Shown one piece after another: positions 8,701-16,919 of a DNA stretch of 64,000 nucleotides. Each line of letters opens with the position of its first letter. Position 1 is the first letter of the stretch. A model generated the notes under the pieces. That model was not told where the DNA came from, ran no database searches, and saw only the letters and a program-made list of their open reading frames with translations. Origin of the DNA: an uncultured Lachnospiraceae bacterium (GTDB lineage: Bacteria > Bacillota > Clostridia > Lachnospirales > Lachnospiraceae); contig CAJUHJ010000011.1 of NCBI GenBank assembly GCA_910586355.1, forward strand, positions 45,674 to 109,673, read 5' to 3'. Made by a program: the position numbers and the translations under genes.

Positions 8701-10334
8701 AGATTTCCTTTTTTTCCAGCATAAATCGTCGTACAAGTTACAATTTCTTCCCGGATTGCGTCAATTGGAGGATTCGTTACCTGCGCAAATAATTGTTTAA
8801 AATAATCAAACAGCGGCCGCTTCTTCTTAGATAGGACGGCAAGCGGCGTATCTGTGCCCATCGCGGCAATGGATTCGCTGCCGTTTAACGCCATATTCCG
8901 GATAGAATTTTTATATTCTTCGTAAGTATATCCAAAAGCTTTTTGAAGCTGTTTTCTTTTGACTGCATCGTATTCTTCCACACATTCATTCGGAATTTTC
9001 AAATCTTTTAATTCAATCAAATTTCCGTCTAACCATTCTCCATACGGCTGTTTTAACGTATAAATTGCTTTTAAATCTTTATCCCAGAATATCTTTCCAG
9101 AAACCGTATCTACCAGCAGCATTTTTCCTGGATGCAGCCGCTCTTTTAACACAATTTCTTCTTCAGGAACTTCCAATACCCCTACTTCGGAAGAAAGAAT
9201 CAAGTCTCCGTTTTTCATCACGTAATAACGCGACGGCCGAAGTCCGTTCCGGTCAAGAACCGCCCCCATAACGTCTCCGTCTGAAAAAATAATAGACGCC
9301 GGGCCGTCCCATGGTTCCATCATTGTTGCATAATATTGATAAAAATCTCTTTCATCCTGTGAAAGCGTCTCATTTTTGCTCCAAGGCTCTGGTATTGTAA
9401 TCATCATTGCCAGCGGAAGATCCATTCCACTCATAACTAAAAATTCTAACGTATTATCAAGCATTGCAGAGTCAGACCCGCGCGTATCGACAATCGGAAG
9501 CACTTTATGCAGTTCGCCGTTTAAGTGCTCAGACTCCATCGTTTCTTCTCTTGCCAGCATTTTATCTGCATTTCCGCGAATTGTATTAATTTCCCCATTA
9601 TGTACCATAAAACGGTTAGGATGCGCGCGTTCCCAGCTTGGATTTGTGTTCGTACTAAATCTGGAATGTACCAGCGCAATCGCGGATTCATAATCTGTAT
9701 CCTGCAAATCGGAAAAAAATGTCCGAAGCTGCCCGACTAAAAGCATTCCTTTATAAACAATCGTCCTGCTGGACATAGATACGACATACGTATTATCATT
9801 ACTCTGCTCAAAAACCCTGCGTGCAATATAGAGCCTGCGGTCAAATTCCAGCCCTTTTTGCAAATGTTTTGGCTTTTTGATAAATGCCTGCACAATTTGC
9901 GGCATACATTCTTTTGCCTTTTGCCCTAAAACTTTAGGATGTACCGGAACATCACGAAATCCCAGCAGTTCTAATCCTTCTTTTTCTACAATGATTTCAA
10001 ACATTTTCTTTGCCTGATTGCACTTAAGTTCGTCCTGCGGCAAAAAAAGCTGTGCAATTCCATACTCTCTTTCGTCTCCGATGGAAATGCCGGACTGCGC
10101 GCATACTTTACGGAAAAATTTATGGGAAATCTGCAGCAGTATCCCTACGCCGTCCCCCGTTTTTCCTTCTGCATCTTTTCCGGCTCTATGTTCTAAATTT
10201 TCTACAATTTTCAGCGCATTTTCTACGGTCGTATGGCTTTTAATTCCTTTACTGTTGACTACCGCTCCAATCCCGCAGTTATCGTGCTCAAATTGTGTCC
10301 GATATAATCCTCTGTTTTTTTGATTACTGTTCAT
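5784..10334 (-). CDS. gltB: glutamate synthase large (alpha) subunit
   Basis: Converts 2-oxoglutarate plus glutamine into two glutamates. The 1516-aa length matches full bacterial GltB. Domains in order: class II glutamine amidotransferase whose catalytic Cys (in HDNCGIGAVV, about residue 20) is exposed after removal of a short propeptide; a central connecting domain (about 470-780); the FMN and 3Fe-4S synthase domain (about 830-1210) with GEGGESDGR, KPGEGGHLPAKKV, SGYDGGTGA and CNLDTCPVGIATQ; and the C-terminal beta-helix GXGXG domain (about 1260-1480). It starts 243 nt after asnB, with its own promoter and an ANTAR-type leader with an intrinsic terminator, and heads gltB-gltD-glnA-ANTAR. 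Confidence 0.97.
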   Translation of the reverse strand: MNSNQKNRGLYRTQFEHDNCGIGAVVNSKGIKSHTTVENALKIVENLEHRAGKDAEGKTGDGVGILLQISHKFFRKVCAQSGISIGDEREYGIAQLFLPQDELKCNQAKKMFEIIVEKEGLELLGFRDVPVHPKVLGQKAKECMPQIVQAFIKKPKHLQKGLEFDRRLYIARRVFEQSNDNTYVVSMSSRTIVYKGMLLVGQLRTFFSDLQDTDYESAIALVHSRFSTNTNPSWERAHPNRFMVHNGEINTIRGNADKMLAREETMESEHLNGELHKVLPIVDTRGSDSAMLDNTLEFLVMSGMDLPLAMMITIPEPWSKNETLSQDERDFYQYYATMMEPWDGPASIIFSDGDVMGAVLDRNGLRPSRYYVMKNGDLILSSEVGVLEVPEEEIVLKERLHPGKMLLVDTVSGKIFWDKDLKAIYTLKQPYGEWLDGNLIELKDLKIPNECVEEYDAVKRKQLQKAFGYTYEEYKNSIRNMALNGSESIAAMGTDTPLAVLSKKKRPLFDYFKQLFAQVTNPPIDAIREEIVTCTTIYAGKKGNLLEEKAENCHVLKINNPILTNTDMLKIKRMKKDGIKVAVVPITYYKSTKLKRAIERLFVEVDKAYKEGADILILSDRGVDENHVPMPSLLAVSSVHQHLVNTKKQTSLSLILESGEPREVHHFAALLGYGACAVNPYLALDTIRELIDEKLLNKDYYAAVEDYNFALLHGIVKIASKMGISTIQSYQGAKIFEAVGISKEVVSQYFSGTVSRVGGITIEDIEQQVDEFHSKAFDPLGLTTDLTLESLGKHKRRAKGEEHRYNPETIHLLQQAAWTKNYQLFKEYTKKIDGEQSGYLRSLMDFNFAKQPIPLNEVESVDEIVKRFKTGAMSYGSISQEAHETLAVAMNRLHGKSNTGEGGESDGRLDSMGSKDDRCSAIKQVASGRFGVTSRYLVSAKEIQIKMAQGAKPGEGGHLPAKKVYPWIAKTRHSTAGVSLISPPPHHDIYSIEDLAQLIYDLKNANKNAQISVKLVSEAGVGTVAAGVAKAGAQIILISGYDGGTGAAPESSIHNAGLPWELGLAETHQTLLLNGLRNRVRIETDGKLMSGRDVAVAALLGAEEFGFATAPLVTMGCVMMRVCNLDTCPVGIATQNPKLRARFRGKPEYVENFMRFIAEELREYMAKLGVRTVDEMVGRSDLLKVKDNAVSEMAPKMDLSEILYHTQNNEETSTIFDPAKAYDFQLEQTMDERVLLKKLKSSIEKGTKAALDVKIKNTDRSFGTLFGAQLTRFHKNGLPEDTVTVRCKGSGGQSFGAFLPAGLTFTLCGDSNDYYGKGLSGGKLIVYPPKNRGYRAEENIIIGNVALYGATSGKVFINGVAGERFAIRNSGACAVVEGVGEHGCEYMTGGRVVVLGKTGKNFAAGMSGGIAYVLDEDSRLYRNLNKDMVSVEKVENKYDIQELKNMIEEHAELTDSKRAKEILADFEAYLSKFKKIIPYDYKKMVALSLKWEEKGMSCEQAQMEAFNESFRNYESD

Positions 10335-10376
10335 ATTACTGACTCCTCTCTTTTTACTTCCCCTAACTTAATGGCA

Positions 10377-10428
10377 TAAAAAAAGGAAACAGAAACCCTA
10401 GTTTTAGGATTTCTGACTTCCTTGTCAG
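10377..10428 (-). promoter_or_regulatory. gltB leader: ANTAR-type hairpin overlapping an intrinsic terminator
   Basis: In the transcript the first hairpin is CUGAC-AAGGAA-GUCAG (10413-10428). Its six-base loop has A at position 1 and G at position 4, the ANTAR-target rule. Next comes AGAAAUCCU-AAAACU-AGGGUUUCU (10391-10414), which can extend downward by pairing AAGGAAG with CUUUCCUU-type sequence. The resulting long stem, with one bulged U, is followed by a run of seven or more U. The extended stem uses the loop and 3' arm of hairpin 1, so antiterminator and terminator exclude each other. One deviation: the second loop AAAACU has A, not G, at position 4. Confidence 0.7.
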
Positions 10429-10436
10429 CTTTATTT

Positions 10437-10465
10437 ATTATGTAACTTTCTTTTTTATTTGTCAA
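10437..10465 (-). promoter_or_regulatory. gltB promoter
   Basis: TTGACA (10460-10465) and CATAAT (10437-10442) with a 17-nt spacer, placed so that transcription starts just before the ANTAR-type hairpin. Confidence 0.7.
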
Positions 10466-10577
10466 TTGTTATTTTAAGGAATCTTTTAAAATATACATTT
10501 TAAAAATCAATGCACCATATTTATCCGGTTTTTTCACCTTTGTCCCCAAAAGGTATTTTTTTCTCATATCGGACATA

Positions 10578-12158
10578 TTATATTCCGCTGTCTCCATAAT
10601 TTTCCAATACACGAGCAGAAGGATCCCCCACATCACAGCCTTCCCATTCTTTATTCGGCATCCAAAATCCTGTAATCATTTCACCCTGCCCTGGATAATA
10701 TTTTTCAAACAATTCACGATATAACAAAGATTCTTTGGTAAAAGGCTGCGCATAAGAGTACTGCGTTCTTTTTATTTCAAACTCTTCGTCTGTATATAAA
10801 CCGTCTGCATATGCTTTTAAATAATCTACCATCGAATGGCCTACTGCGTCTGAAAAAGCCGCTTTTTCACGCCATAGTATTTCAGGCGGGAGATAATCTC
10901 CCGTCTCAAACGCATGGCGCAGCAGGTATTTTCCTTTGTGATATGTATTCAATTTCTTTTGCGGATGAATCGACAAAACATAACGCACAAAATCAAGGTC
11001 GCCAAATGGAACTCTTGCTTCTAAAGAATTTACGGAAATACACCGGTCTGCACGAAGCACATCATACATATGCAGTTGACGGATTCTCTTTTCCGACTCT
11101 TTTTGAAATTCTTCTGCAGACGGTGCAAAATCTGTATATTTATAACCAAATAACTCGTCTGAGATTTCTCCGGTTAAAAGAACTCGAATATCCGTCTGCT
11201 CGTGGATTGCTTTACAGACCAGATACATACCTATGCTGGCGCGTATCGTCGTAATATCATAAGTGCCAAGAAGGGCAACGACTTCTTCTAAAGCCGCCGT
11301 CACTTCGTTTTTTGTAATAATCACTTCTTTATGCTCGCTGCCAATATATTCCGCCGCTTGTCTGGCATATTTTAAATCAATCGCATCTTCGTCCATGCCA
11401 ATTGCAAACGTATGGATTGGAGCGTCACTTTTTTTTGCCGCTACTGCACAGACAATGGACGAATCCAGCCCGCCAGAAAGAAGAAAACCTATTTTTGCAT
11501 CTGCAATCAGCCGTTTTTCAATTCCGGCCGTCAGTTTATCGTGGATATTTTTACAGACTGTCTCTAAATCATCTTCACAGACGGATTCTATTTTTGTAAT
11601 GTCGCAATAACAAACAAACTGTCCGTTTTTATAATAATACCCCGGCGGAAACGGCATAATTTTTTTGCACATCCCCACCAGATTTTTTGCTTCACTTGCA
11701 AACACAATGATTCCGTTCTTATCATATCCATAATAAAGGGGACGGATTCCAATCGGATCTCTTGCCGCAATATATTCCTTTGTGCTTCCATCATATAGAA
11801 TACATGCAAACTCTGCATCCAGCATACCAAACATATCCGTTCCATATAATTCATATAACGGCAGCAGGATTTCACAGTCTGAATTGCTTTCAAATGTATA
11901 TGCTTGTAAAAGGTTTTTCTTTAACGTCTCAAATCCATAAATTTCCCCATTACATACTACATAATTTCCATTTCTAAAAAACGGCTGCATCCCTGATGAA
12001 TCCAGTCCCATAATTGCCAGTCTGTGAAACGCCAAAATCCCATCGCCCAGAGAAAGAATCCGGCTGTCATCCGGCCCTCTGGAAATTGTCCTTTTAAAAT
12101 AAGTTTGAAACTCCTCCACTCCGACGCCTTTTCCGCAATATCCCATAATTGAACACAT
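10578..12158 (-). CDS. asnB: asparagine synthase (glutamine-hydrolysing)
   Basis: Makes asparagine from aspartate, ATP and glutamine. I place the start at the ATG at 12158, because the mature enzyme needs Cys as residue 2 (MCSIMGYCGKG) and GGAGGTG lies directly upstream. An in-frame ATG 45 nt earlier would bury the catalytic Cys. From there the protein is 526 aa. The N-terminal class II amidotransferase domain (1-200) has RGPDD and VVCNGEIYG. The synthetase domain has the ATP pyrophosphatase loop LLSGGLDSSIVCAV, and LLTGEISDELFGY and SLEARVPFGD further on. It has its own promoter and ANTAR-controlled leader (12185-12273) and lies just upstream of gltB, so it probably responds to the same nitrogen signal. 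Confidence 0.93.
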   Translation of the reverse strand: MCSIMGYCGKGVGVEEFQTYFKRTISRGPDDSRILSLGDGILAFHRLAIMGLDSSGMQPFFRNGNYVVCNGEIYGFETLKKNLLQAYTFESNSDCEILLPLYELYGTDMFGMLDAEFACILYDGSTKEYIAARDPIGIRPLYYGYDKNGIIVFASEAKNLVGMCKKIMPFPPGYYYKNGQFVCYCDITKIESVCEDDLETVCKNIHDKLTAGIEKRLIADAKIGFLLSGGLDSSIVCAVAAKKSDAPIHTFAIGMDEDAIDLKYARQAAEYIGSEHKEVIITKNEVTAALEEVVALLGTYDITTIRASIGMYLVCKAIHEQTDIRVLLTGEISDELFGYKYTDFAPSAEEFQKESEKRIRQLHMYDVLRADRCISVNSLEARVPFGDLDFVRYVLSIHPQKKLNTYHKGKYLLRHAFETGDYLPPEILWREKAAFSDAVGHSMVDYLKAYADGLYTDEEFEIKRTQYSYAQPFTKESLLYRELFEKYYPGQGEMITGFWMPNKEWEGCDVGDPSARVLENYGDSGI

Positions 12159-12184
12159 ACTCTTTGCACCTCCATGTATAAGAT

Positions 12185-12234
12185 AAAAAAAGACGCCTCT
12201 CATGTAACGTTACATGAAAGACGCCTTTGTCTTT
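12185..12234 (-). promoter_or_regulatory. asnB leader: canonical ANTAR dual-hexaloop element with terminator
   Basis: Hairpin 1 is AAAGAC-AAAGGC-GUCUUU (12217-12234). Hairpin 2 is CAUGU-AACGUU-ACAUG (12201-12216). Both loops are six bases long with A at position 1 and G at position 4, the signature bound by ANTAR proteins such as EutV. The alternative structure pairs AAAGGCGUCUUUCAUGU with ACAUGAGAGGCGUCUUU (17 pairs, three G-U) around the second loop and is followed by a U run (12185-12191). It swallows the loop and 3' arm of hairpin 1, so binding of the regulator to the dual hairpin would block termination. Confidence 0.85.
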
Positions 12235-12244
12235 TATAAACTGC

Positions 12245-12273
12245 ATTTTACACCCAGAAAAATGATTTGTCAA
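12245..12273 (-). promoter_or_regulatory. asnB promoter
   Basis: TTGACA (12268-12273) and TAAAAT (12245-12250) with a 17-nt spacer. The expected start is about 4-8 nt before hairpin 1 of the leader. Confidence 0.75.
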
Positions 12274-12307
12274 CCGTGAAGGAAACGCATTTTGTATTTC
12301 TGCGCTT

Positions 12308-14008
12308 TTATAAATTTCTCATATTTAATATACTCTGATAAATGTCTAATCTTCCGTATCCTTCTTCCCGGTTGGGAAAAAGCTGATTTGATATTCTGCG
12401 CGTGCCGTTAATAATCTGGTTGCGCAGTTCAATCGAATTAATATTCCGGTTATCAATATGCGAAATATTCCATTCCAGCAATAATGCGCAGGCGCCTGAC
12501 GCAACGGCTGCAGCCGCACAGGTCCCTGTCATTGCCTCATACCGCCCAAACTGATTTTGCGTAAATACATTTACTGCCGGAGCTGCATAATCCGGTTTAA
12601 TCGCACCGTCCATAGAGTACCCTCTTCCAGATTCGATGTAAATGCCATCTGTGACAGAATTGTAACCTCCGATTGCCATTGGATATTTTGCGCTGGATGG
12701 TACGGTAAGCGTCATATCCGGATTCGAGCGTACAAAATAAACTTCCTGTTCCAAAAAACTTGTAATCGGCAGATACATATTAAAATTCCCATCTGAAATA
12801 CGGTAGGGAAACACTTCAATCTGCCAAAGCCCCCTGACTGGATTCGAAAAATCAATATAGATAAGCTGTTCCCTGCTTCGCTCCGAACCAAGCTGATAAT
12901 CAATCACAACCAGCGTATTTTCCAATAAAAAACGCTGTTTCTGCTGCTGCCCATTCCATACAGAAACTCGCGGCAATACTTCCCCCGTTGGAGATGTAAT
13001 GGAAATCGCAAACAATTCCGAAGAATGTCCCCACAATTCCATTACAAATCCCCGCAAATCTTCTGTTACATTTATTTCGACCTTATCCGATGTATTCGGG
13101 GTTAAACTGCCGTAATAATGATGTCTTGCCGTCGCCTCGTCGCCAACTGCAATGCAGACTGCGCGGCGGTAAAGCGCTGCAATATCATCTAAATAAGACG
13201 TCAGCCTGCCCCCGCTGCCGCGGTGTCCCTGGTTTGTACCAAGCCCAATACAAAGCACTAAAGGCTCTCCCCGCTTATCTGCCAGTTGATCCAAATAGGC
13301 AATTGCCGTAAAAATATCATTTTCCTGATAGGCAACCGCATCTTCTTTTATATAGTAAAAATCTCTTAAATATTGTTTGGCTGGCTTTAACTTCACAACT
13401 GCAATATCTGCATGAGGCGCCGCGCCAATAAAATCATTGCCGATATCTTCACTTCCCGCCGCAATAGAAGCAAGCATTGTCCCATGCCCGACGTCGTCTG
13501 TCTGCGGCACATAATCTTTTGGATTTTCCTGTTTTAAAGCAAAGTCGATCTCTTCTTTTGTATATTCCGTTCCATAAATAAAACCTTCCGGATGCGGGCC
13601 TGTATCAATTGTCTGATCCCAGATTGCCGTAATCCTAGTACTTCCATCTGCGTTTCGAAAAGCGCTGTTCTCATACGCAATCCCCGTATCCAAAAAACCA
13701 ATTAAAATGCCGTCTCCCATAAGTTCTAAATTCCGCTGTGTCTGTACCCGCGTAATTCCGCTGACGTCTAAAGCGCTCTGGTCTAAAATTGTAAAACATT
13801 TCGGAATATTAATATATTTGTATGTCCCGACCGATAAAGGCGGCACCTCTGCCCGGTTCAGATAATAAATAATATAACGGTTTTCTACTTTCTGGCTGCA
13901 GACATTTTCTAATCCTGTCCCCATAATACGCGAACCGGAAATTATATCATAATAATCATTCGAATATACAGCTTTTTGACAATCCATCTTTTTCCCGCCA
14001 GTTTCCAT
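12308..14008 (-). CDS. S8 (subtilisin/Csp-like) peptidase with Cys at the nucleophile position
   Basis: A 566-aa subtilase of the Clostridial Csp-like type: no signal peptide, an N-terminal SNDYYDII segment, and a long insert between the His and nucleophile regions (about 300-450). Asp107 (GFLDTGIAY) and His175 (DVGHGTMLAS) are intact. At the third catalytic site the usual GTSxAA is MTGTCAAAAVASG, so residue 497 is Cys (codon TGT) instead of Ser. It may be a pseudoprotease, as CspC and CspA are in Clostridioides difficile, or may use a thiol. It lies 50 nt after clpX and is probably at the end of the gatC-gatA-gatB-clpX unit. An alternative start is the ATG at 13987 (MDCQKAVYSND); neither start has a strong ribosome-binding site. 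Confidence 0.85.
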   Translation of the reverse strand: METGGKKMDCQKAVYSNDYYDIISGSRIMGTGLENVCSQKVENRYIIYYLNRAEVPPLSVGTYKYINIPKCFTILDQSALDVSGITRVQTQRNLELMGDGILIGFLDTGIAYENSAFRNADGSTRITAIWDQTIDTGPHPEGFIYGTEYTKEEIDFALKQENPKDYVPQTDDVGHGTMLASIAAGSEDIGNDFIGAAPHADIAVVKLKPAKQYLRDFYYIKEDAVAYQENDIFTAIAYLDQLADKRGEPLVLCIGLGTNQGHRGSGGRLTSYLDDIAALYRRAVCIAVGDEATARHHYYGSLTPNTSDKVEINVTEDLRGFVMELWGHSSELFAISITSPTGEVLPRVSVWNGQQQKQRFLLENTLVVIDYQLGSERSREQLIYIDFSNPVRGLWQIEVFPYRISDGNFNMYLPITSFLEQEVYFVRSNPDMTLTVPSSAKYPMAIGGYNSVTDGIYIESGRGYSMDGAIKPDYAAPAVNVFTQNQFGRYEAMTGTCAAAAVASGACALLLEWNISHIDNRNINSIELRNQIINGTRRISNQLFPNREEGYGRLDIYQSILNMRNL

Positions 14009-14058
14009 TCTTTCTCATCAATATATGAAAGGAATAGTGTCCTTTATTCCCCGAAATT

Positions 14059-15465
14059 TCACATTGATCCCTGGCGCATTGTAATCATAGGGCCTCCGAT
14101 GCCTTCAATATAATCTTTTGTAATCGTAACCTTCCCAATTTCATCATCCTTTGGAATTTCATACATAATATCCAACATAAATTCTTCTAAAATGGCTCGC
14201 AGCGCCCTGGCTCCTGCTTTTTTCTCTTTTGCTTTCAGCGCAATGGAATGTAGGGCGTCATCTTCAAATTCCAGCTTCACCTCATCCATAGCCAAAAGTT
14301 TCTGGTACTGTTTAATAATTGCATTTTTTGGCTCTGCAAGTACTCTAACCAGCATATCTTCCGTCAAGGATTCTAAGGCGAATAAAATCGGCAGACGCCC
14401 TAAAAATTCCGGTATCATACCATATTTGCGTACGTCGTCCACAATTACTTTCTTTAAAATATTTTCTTCTTTGTCATATTTATCTTTTAAATCGGCTTTA
14501 AATCCTATGGAAGACTCTTTGTTTAAACGCTCTTTTATGATTTCTTCCAAATCTGGAAATGCACCGCCGCAGATAAATAAAATATTCCTCGTGTTCACAG
14601 TCACCATAGGCACCATTGCATTTTTACTGCTTGCCCCGACTGGAACTTCCACTTCTGCGCCTTCTAACAGCTTTAATAATCCCTGCTGTACAGATTCGCC
14701 GCTGACGTCTCTTTGGTTTGTATTGCGTTTTTTTGCAATTTTATCTATTTCATCAATAAATATAATTCCCTGTTCCGCCCTTTCCACATCATTGTCCGCT
14801 GCAGCTAAAAGTTTACTGACGACGCTTTCAATATCGTCCCCAATATATCCCGCTTCTGTCAAAGAAGTCGCATCTGTAATCGCAAGCGGTACGTCTAAGA
14901 GTTTTGCCAGCGTCTTTACCATGTAAGTTTTTCCGGACCCGGTCGGCCCAATCATCAGCATATTTGATTTTTCAATTTCCACTCCGTCCAAAACGCCGGC
15001 GGCAACTCTTTTATAATGATTATAAACTGCAACAGACATTACTTTTTTTGCAGTTTCCTGGCCAATGACATATTCATCTAAGCTCGCTTTAATCTTATGG
15101 GGAACCGGAACGGATTTCAGGTCAAAATCCGGCTTTTCTTTTTCTGCTTTCTTTTTCTTAATCTTCTTTTGAAACGGCATCCCTTCCTGCAAGCCGGTTA
15201 AATCAATCATACTGATATTCGGCATTTTGCCCATAAAGCCATCCATTGAAAAAGGAGACTTGCCCATAGTGTCAAACGTTTTCTGCATACAATCCTGGCA
15301 AATACTGATAGAGCCTGGAATTTGTATCATTTTTCCGGCTACCCTCTCCGGTCTGTGGCACAGATAACAAACCTGTTCATACTCTTCCGGCTCTTTTTTC
15401 TCTCCTTTTTGCTCCTCTTTTTTCTCTTCGATTGGTTCTACTTCATAAAAATCTTGTTCCGACAT
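14059..15465 (-). CDS. clpX: ClpX-type ATP-dependent unfoldase (possibly a second ClpX)
   Basis: AAA+ unfoldase that delivers proteins to ClpP. At 468 aa it is longer than standard ClpX (about 420) because of an acidic/Lys-rich N-terminal extension and a Met-rich linker. Features: zinc-binding Cys33, Cys36, Cys56 and Cys59; Walker A GPTGSGKT; Walker B IIFIDEIDK; pore loop GYIG where canonical ClpX has GYVG; an IGF tripeptide (KESSIGFKAD) of the kind that docks on ClpP; arginine finger EFLGRLPIL; and sensor 2 KKAGARALR. It follows gatB by 14 nt, away from any tig or clpP gene, so it may be an additional ClpX beside the canonical one elsewhere. The gene symbol is therefore by family, not by locus. 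Confidence 0.88.
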   Translation of the reverse strand: MSEQDFYEVEPIEEKKEEQKGEKKEPEEYEQVCYLCHRPERVAGKMIQIPGSISICQDCMQKTFDTMGKSPFSMDGFMGKMPNISMIDLTGLQEGMPFQKKIKKKKAEKEKPDFDLKSVPVPHKIKASLDEYVIGQETAKKVMSVAVYNHYKRVAAGVLDGVEIEKSNMLMIGPTGSGKTYMVKTLAKLLDVPLAITDATSLTEAGYIGDDIESVVSKLLAAADNDVERAEQGIIFIDEIDKIAKKRNTNQRDVSGESVQQGLLKLLEGAEVEVPVGASSKNAMVPMVTVNTRNILFICGGAFPDLEEIIKERLNKESSIGFKADLKDKYDKEENILKKVIVDDVRKYGMIPEFLGRLPILFALESLTEDMLVRVLAEPKNAIIKQYQKLLAMDEVKLEFEDDALHSIALKAKEKKAGARALRAILEEFMLDIMYEIPKDDEIGKVTITKDYIEGIGGPMITMRQGSM

Positions 15466-15479
15466 AATATTCTCCTTTT

Positions 15480-16919
15480 TTATTGTACAAATCGTTTTTC
15501 TAACATCTCTTTTGCCAATGTTGGATTTGCTCTTCCCTGCGTGGCTTTCATTATCTGCCCAATCAGAAAACCAATGGCTTTTTTCCTGCCATTTTTATAA
15601 TCTTCCACCGACTTTGGATATTTTTTTACAACCTGTTCTATGATATGGTTTAATTCTTGTGTATCTTCTACTGTTTTTAAGCCTTGTTCTTCTATATATC
15701 GTTCCGGATCTATATTCTGCGCAAATAAAACTTCAAACACTTCTTTGGCCAAAGTTGTGCCAATGGCGCCTGACTCTGTCAGTTCTATTAGCTTTGCAAG
15801 ATGTTTTGGTGAAAAAGGAATGTCGTTTGGCTCCATTGCCTTTTCATTTAGCAGACGCATTGTCTCGCCCATCAGCCAGTTTGAAACTTTTTTCGGCCTG
15901 CTGCACAACTGCACTGTTTTTTCAAAAAAGTCTGCCAGCGCTTTGTCCCCGGTCAAAACTTCGGCGTCATATCTGGGCAGTCCAAACTCTGTCTGATACC
16001 GCTTTATTTTTTCTGACCGAAATTCCGGCTGTCTTTTTTTTATCTCCAAAATCCATTCCTCACTAATATGCACCGACACAAGATCCGGGTCTGGAAAATA
16101 ACGATAGTCTTTGGCGTCTTCTTTGGAGCGCATTGGATAAGAGCAGCCCCTGCCGTCGTCCCACCGTCTCGTCTCCTGAATCACATTTTTTCCTTCTGCA
16201 AGCAATTGAATCTGTCTGTTTTTTTCATGTTCAACCGCCCTTAAAATAGCTTTCATGGAATTTAAATTTTTCATCTCTGTACGGACGCCATACGAAACGC
16301 TCCCCGCTTCCCTGACGGAAAGATTAACGTCTGCACGCATAGATCCTTCCTGAAGTTTGCAGTCCGATACGCCCAAATACTGTATCATAAGACGAAGTTT
16401 ATTTAGATATTCAACCGCTTCTTCCCCTGACCGCAAATCCGGTTCTGATACAATTTCAATCAAAGGTACGCCGGAACGGTTAAAATCTATAACGGAACGA
16501 TTTTCTTTTTCTTCATGTTTGAGCTTTCCGGCGTCCTCTTCCATATGTATTTCATGGATTCTAATCCATTTTTCGCCGCCGTCTTTTGTAGGGATTGCTA
16601 TTTTTCCATTTCGGCAAACCGGAAAATAAAGCTGGGAAATCTGGTAATTCTGCGGATTATCGGGATAAAAATAATTTTTTCGGTCAAACCGTATGTCTCT
16701 TGTAATTTCACAGTCTGCCGCAAGTCCAACAGCAACTGCATATTCCACCACTTTCTTATTTAAAACCGGAAGCGCGCCCGGCATTCCAGTACAGACCGGA
16801 CAAGTATTCGCATTGGGCTTTGCGCCAAAGGCAGTCGAACAGCCGCAGAATATTTTCGTCTTTGTCGAAAGTTCCACATGCACTTCCAAACCGATTACTG
16901 TTTCATACTGTTTTGACAT
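15480..16919 (-). CDS. gatB: Asp/Glu-tRNA amidotransferase subunit B
   Basis: Activates the side chain of Glu-tRNA(Gln) or Asp-tRNA(Asn) by phosphorylation and transfers ammonia delivered from GatA. The 479-aa length is normal. Signatures are the N-terminal YETVIGLEVHVELSTKTKIF with the zinc-associated Cys pattern (FCGCS ... NTCPVCTGMPG), DRKNYFYPDNPQNYQISQ, and the C-terminal YqeY/GatB tail domain (about 330-479) ending in the tRNA-binding region. Its start overlaps the 3' end of gatA by 17 nt, and gatC-gatA-gatB is the usual order. The presence of GatCAB implies that this organism charges at least one of Gln or Asn indirectly. Confidence 0.97.
   Translation of the reverse strand: MSKQYETVIGLEVHVELSTKTKIFCGCSTAFGAKPNANTCPVCTGMPGALPVLNKKVVEYAVAVGLAADCEITRDIRFDRKNYFYPDNPQNYQISQLYFPVCRNGKIAIPTKDGGEKWIRIHEIHMEEDAGKLKHEEKENRSVIDFNRSGVPLIEIVSEPDLRSGEEAVEYLNKLRLMIQYLGVSDCKLQEGSMRADVNLSVREAGSVSYGVRTEMKNLNSMKAILRAVEHEKNRQIQLLAEGKNVIQETRRWDDGRGCSYPMRSKEDAKDYRYFPDPDLVSVHISEEWILEIKKRQPEFRSEKIKRYQTEFGLPRYDAEVLTGDKALADFFEKTVQLCSRPKKVSNWLMGETMRLLNEKAMEPNDIPFSPKHLAKLIELTESGAIGTTLAKEVFEVLFAQNIDPERYIEEQGLKTVEDTQELNHIIEQVVKKYPKSVEDYKNGRKKAIGFLIGQIMKATQGRANPTLAKEMLEKRFVQ

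Noticed and set aside
10536..10554. Hairpin ACCTTT-7 nt-AAAGGT after asnB as a terminator
   Set aside because: In the direction of asnB it is followed by GAAAAAACC, not a U run; the T tract is only on the other strand, where no gene ends.
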